Source: Desulfuromusa sp.
GTDB lineage: Bacteria > Desulfobacterota > Desulfuromonadia > Desulfuromonadales > Geopsychrobacteraceae
Direction: 5' to 3'
Length of the DNA: 5,961 nucleotides
NCBI GenBank assembly: GCA_023145655.1
Contig: JAGLDI010000226.1
Location: 1 to 5,961, forward strand
Position 1 is the stretch's first letter; every line of letters starts with the position of its first letter. Under the pieces are notes generated by a model. That model was not told where the DNA came from. It was given only the letters and a program-made list of their open reading frames with translations, and searched no databases. Positions 4,336 to 5,961 of this stretch are shown here, in pieces. A program made the position numbers and the translations under genes.

Positions 4336-5961
4336 TCATCCTTCGACCTCTCGATAAATATCCGGCAAACAGCCATCTTCCCGGCTGGGCAGATTATCCC
4401 GGTCGGTGCTTTTGCGTTGTCTGAGCTTACGGATAATTTCAACCCTTTTCTTGTTCCCACGCAACTCAGCAGCGACAATTGACCAGTAAAGTTCCCAGCT
4501 GTTTTGATCATCAATGTTACGAGCGTGAATGTCAGCTAGATCAAGAACAATGGCAAAGTTTTTTCCACTTTCTTTGTCGAATTTAGCTTGAAGCACATAA
4601 TAGGATGCTTCATCTGGCTCGACCTTGATCGCTGTATTAATCGCTTGTCTAGCTTCCTCTAGTCGGTTCTGTTTCTGCAGCAGCAATGCAAGATTGAACC
4701 AGAGAGTCCCCCATTCGGAATCTTCTTCCAGTGCCGCCCGGTAAATTTGTTCCTCACGTTTCCGGTCACCCATATATCCAGCATACAGAGCCATCTTGTT
4801 CATCAGCCCGATATCCGCCTGATTGTTACGCCCCATAACTGCTGCCATGAGACTGATTGCCTTTTCATATTGGCGCAGCTCTGCACAATCATCAGCAATT
4901 GTAGTCATGGTCTTGTTCCAGAGGGGTTCCGGAATCTTTCCGGTACGAAGATTTTCCTCTGCTTTTTCAATACGGATCTTTACCTTCTGTGGATTGGCAA
5001 CATGGGTAAAGGGGTGTTCTTCTTGCTTCTCATAGATTGGAACATTCTCTCGTTCCAGATGAACCAGCCGCAACTGCAAGACTTGATTGAGATCAAAACG
5101 GGATTCAACCTGAACTTTTTCTCCCGCCCGAATGGGTGGTGGAACCTCCCAAATTTCTGACAGCAGAGTACGTTGACCGCTGTTGTCGCGAGAAACAATT
5201 TCTACCCGAAGATTGACCGCTTCCTCTTCAGAATCGGTGGGAATCGTCAAAATCGGTCCCTTGGCATAGCCTTCTTTATCCGGCCAAGGTAGAGCCGTTT
5301 GCTGTGGGAGAAGTTCGACCGAGCCGGTCGCCGTCATAATCGCAATCGATTCCTGGCAAACCGGTTGAATAACTGGCTGTTGAGTTAGCGCCAGTGCCAG
5401 CGCGTTGATTGCTGCACCTCGTGCGATAGCTGTTTGCATCGCATCGGCTCCATCAAAGCTGAGGATTTCGGCATTGCTGAAAAATTGTTCAACGGCATCT
5501 CTAACTTGAGGAATCAAACAACTCCCCCCGACCAAAAGACAGAGATCGATATCCTTAGGACTCAGATTATTCCGTCCAATGGCATCCTGGATCGGGGTAA
5601 AAATTGACAGGGTCTGCCGGTATTCGGTTTTTTTGACAAAGAGTCGATCCTGGTCAAGAAACGGTTCCAGCAGCTTGTTAAAATCAGTAAGTATCAAGGT
5701 CGGGTCGGTCAAAACCAGTTCTGTCCCATCCGCCAGTTCACAGATGAACTCACCCGACACAGAGGCAGTGAAAGGGGCAACCTCTGCCCGCTCTTGTTTT
5801 TTTATCCGTTGCTCAAGTTTTTCGCACAGGGCGATTTTCAGTTGTTCAGCAATCCGGATAAAGGCTGGTTCCAGAACCTGCTTCTTGACCTCGTAATCGA
5901 ACTGATGGTCGTCCAGATCGTTTTCATCAATGATCTGGGAAAGGAGAACTCTATAAAAAAT
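4336..5961 (-). CDS. Hsp70-family protein with C-terminal TPR region (partial, 5' end outside window)
   Basis: The frame is open from the right edge to a TGA at 4338-4336, giving 541 residues that form the C-terminal part. Residues 1 to about 195 resemble the second half of the Hsp70/DnaK ATPase domain: a lid-lobe helix (LEPAFIRIAEQ, 35-45), the phosphate-2 motif VGGSCLIP (144-151, canonical VGGSTRIP) and the closing GAAI helix (182-185). The arginine of GGSTR, which stacks on the adenine in characterised Hsp70s, is leucine here. About 196-330 could be a divergent beta-rich substrate-binding domain. About 345-465 holds TPR-like helical pairs, followed by a charged tail; no EEVD-type end is present. 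A GTG at 5760 opens a shorter reading but lies inside the ATPase domain and is not the real start. As Hsp70 homologues go, this is a specialised member rather than housekeeping DnaK. It is co-directional with the downstream cluster and probably its upstream component. Confidence 0.88.
   Translation of the reverse strand: MFYRVLLSQIIDENDLDDHQFDYEVKKQVLEPAFIRIAEQLKIALCEKLEQRIKKQERAEVAPFTASVSGEFICELADGTELVLTDPTLILTDFNKLLEPFLDQDRLFVKKTEYRQTLSIFTPIQDAIGRNNLSPKDIDLCLLVGGSCLIPQVRDAVEQFFSNAEILSFDGADAMQTAIARGAAINALALALTQQPVIQPVCQESIAIMTATGSVELLPQQTALPWPDKEGYAKGPILTIPTDSEEEAVNLRVEIVSRDNSGQRTLLSEIWEVPPPIRAGEKVQVESRFDLNQVLQLRLVHLERENVPIYEKQEEHPFTHVANPQKVKIRIEKAEENLRTGKIPEPLWNKTMTTIADDCAELRQYEKAISLMAAVMGRNNQADIGLMNKMALYAGYMGDRKREEQIYRAALEEDSEWGTLWFNLALLLQKQNRLEEARQAINTAIKVEPDEASYYVLQAKFDKESGKNFAIVLDLADIHARNIDDQNSWELYWSIVAAELRGNKKRVEIIRKLRQRKSTDRDNLPSREDGCLPDIYREVEG

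Noticed and set aside
4747..5160. 137-residue plus-strand ORF
   Set aside because: It lies entirely antisense to the well-supported Hsp70-TPR coding frame. Its translation has low-complexity hydrophobic character without motifs, so it is a shadow frame.

Overview
All recognisable genes in this window lie on the minus strand. They are described here in transcription order, from high to low coordinates. The base composition is moderate (roughly mid-to-high 40s % G+C by eye) and Shine-Dalgarno motifs are common. The family mix suggests a signalling-rich Gram-negative bacterium such as a proteobacterium or a Desulfobacterota-like lineage. No taxonomic marker is present, so that placement is only a guess. 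There are no tRNA or rRNA genes, CRISPR arrays or insertion sequences.

Right part (5961-4336): the C-terminal 541 residues of an Hsp70-family protein. It runs off the right edge and carries a C-terminal TPR region instead of an ordinary chaperone lid. After a 223-base gap comes a cpYpsA-type SLOG nucleotide-binding protein (4112-3591). A 148-base gap with a small near-palindrome follows.

Middle (3442-2868): a cysteine-rich, probable double zinc-ribbon protein. As written it is split by a one-base frameshift near 3325-3327. Only its C-terminal 125 residues form an ATG-initiated ORF, but the missing N-terminal half, with its own Shine-Dalgarno and GTG start, is readable directly upstream in another frame.

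Left part: an ADP-ribosylglycohydrolase (2848-1946) and a PPP-family metallophosphatase (1940-1233) separated by 5 bases. A 97-base gap follows, then a serine/threonine protein kinase with a TPR tail (1136 to beyond position 1).

Taken together, the cluster puts a protein kinase writer, a phosphatase eraser, an ADP-ribose eraser, a predicted nucleotide sensor (SLOG), a zinc-ribbon protein and an Hsp70-TPR protein in one co-directional block. The likely theme is reversible post-translational modification linked to a chaperone-like ATPase and possibly a nucleotide ligand. No ADP-ribosyltransferase and no toxin-like effector is visible, so the output of the system is unknown. The kinase is atypical: HHD in place of HRD, an altered glycine loop and a very short activation segment.
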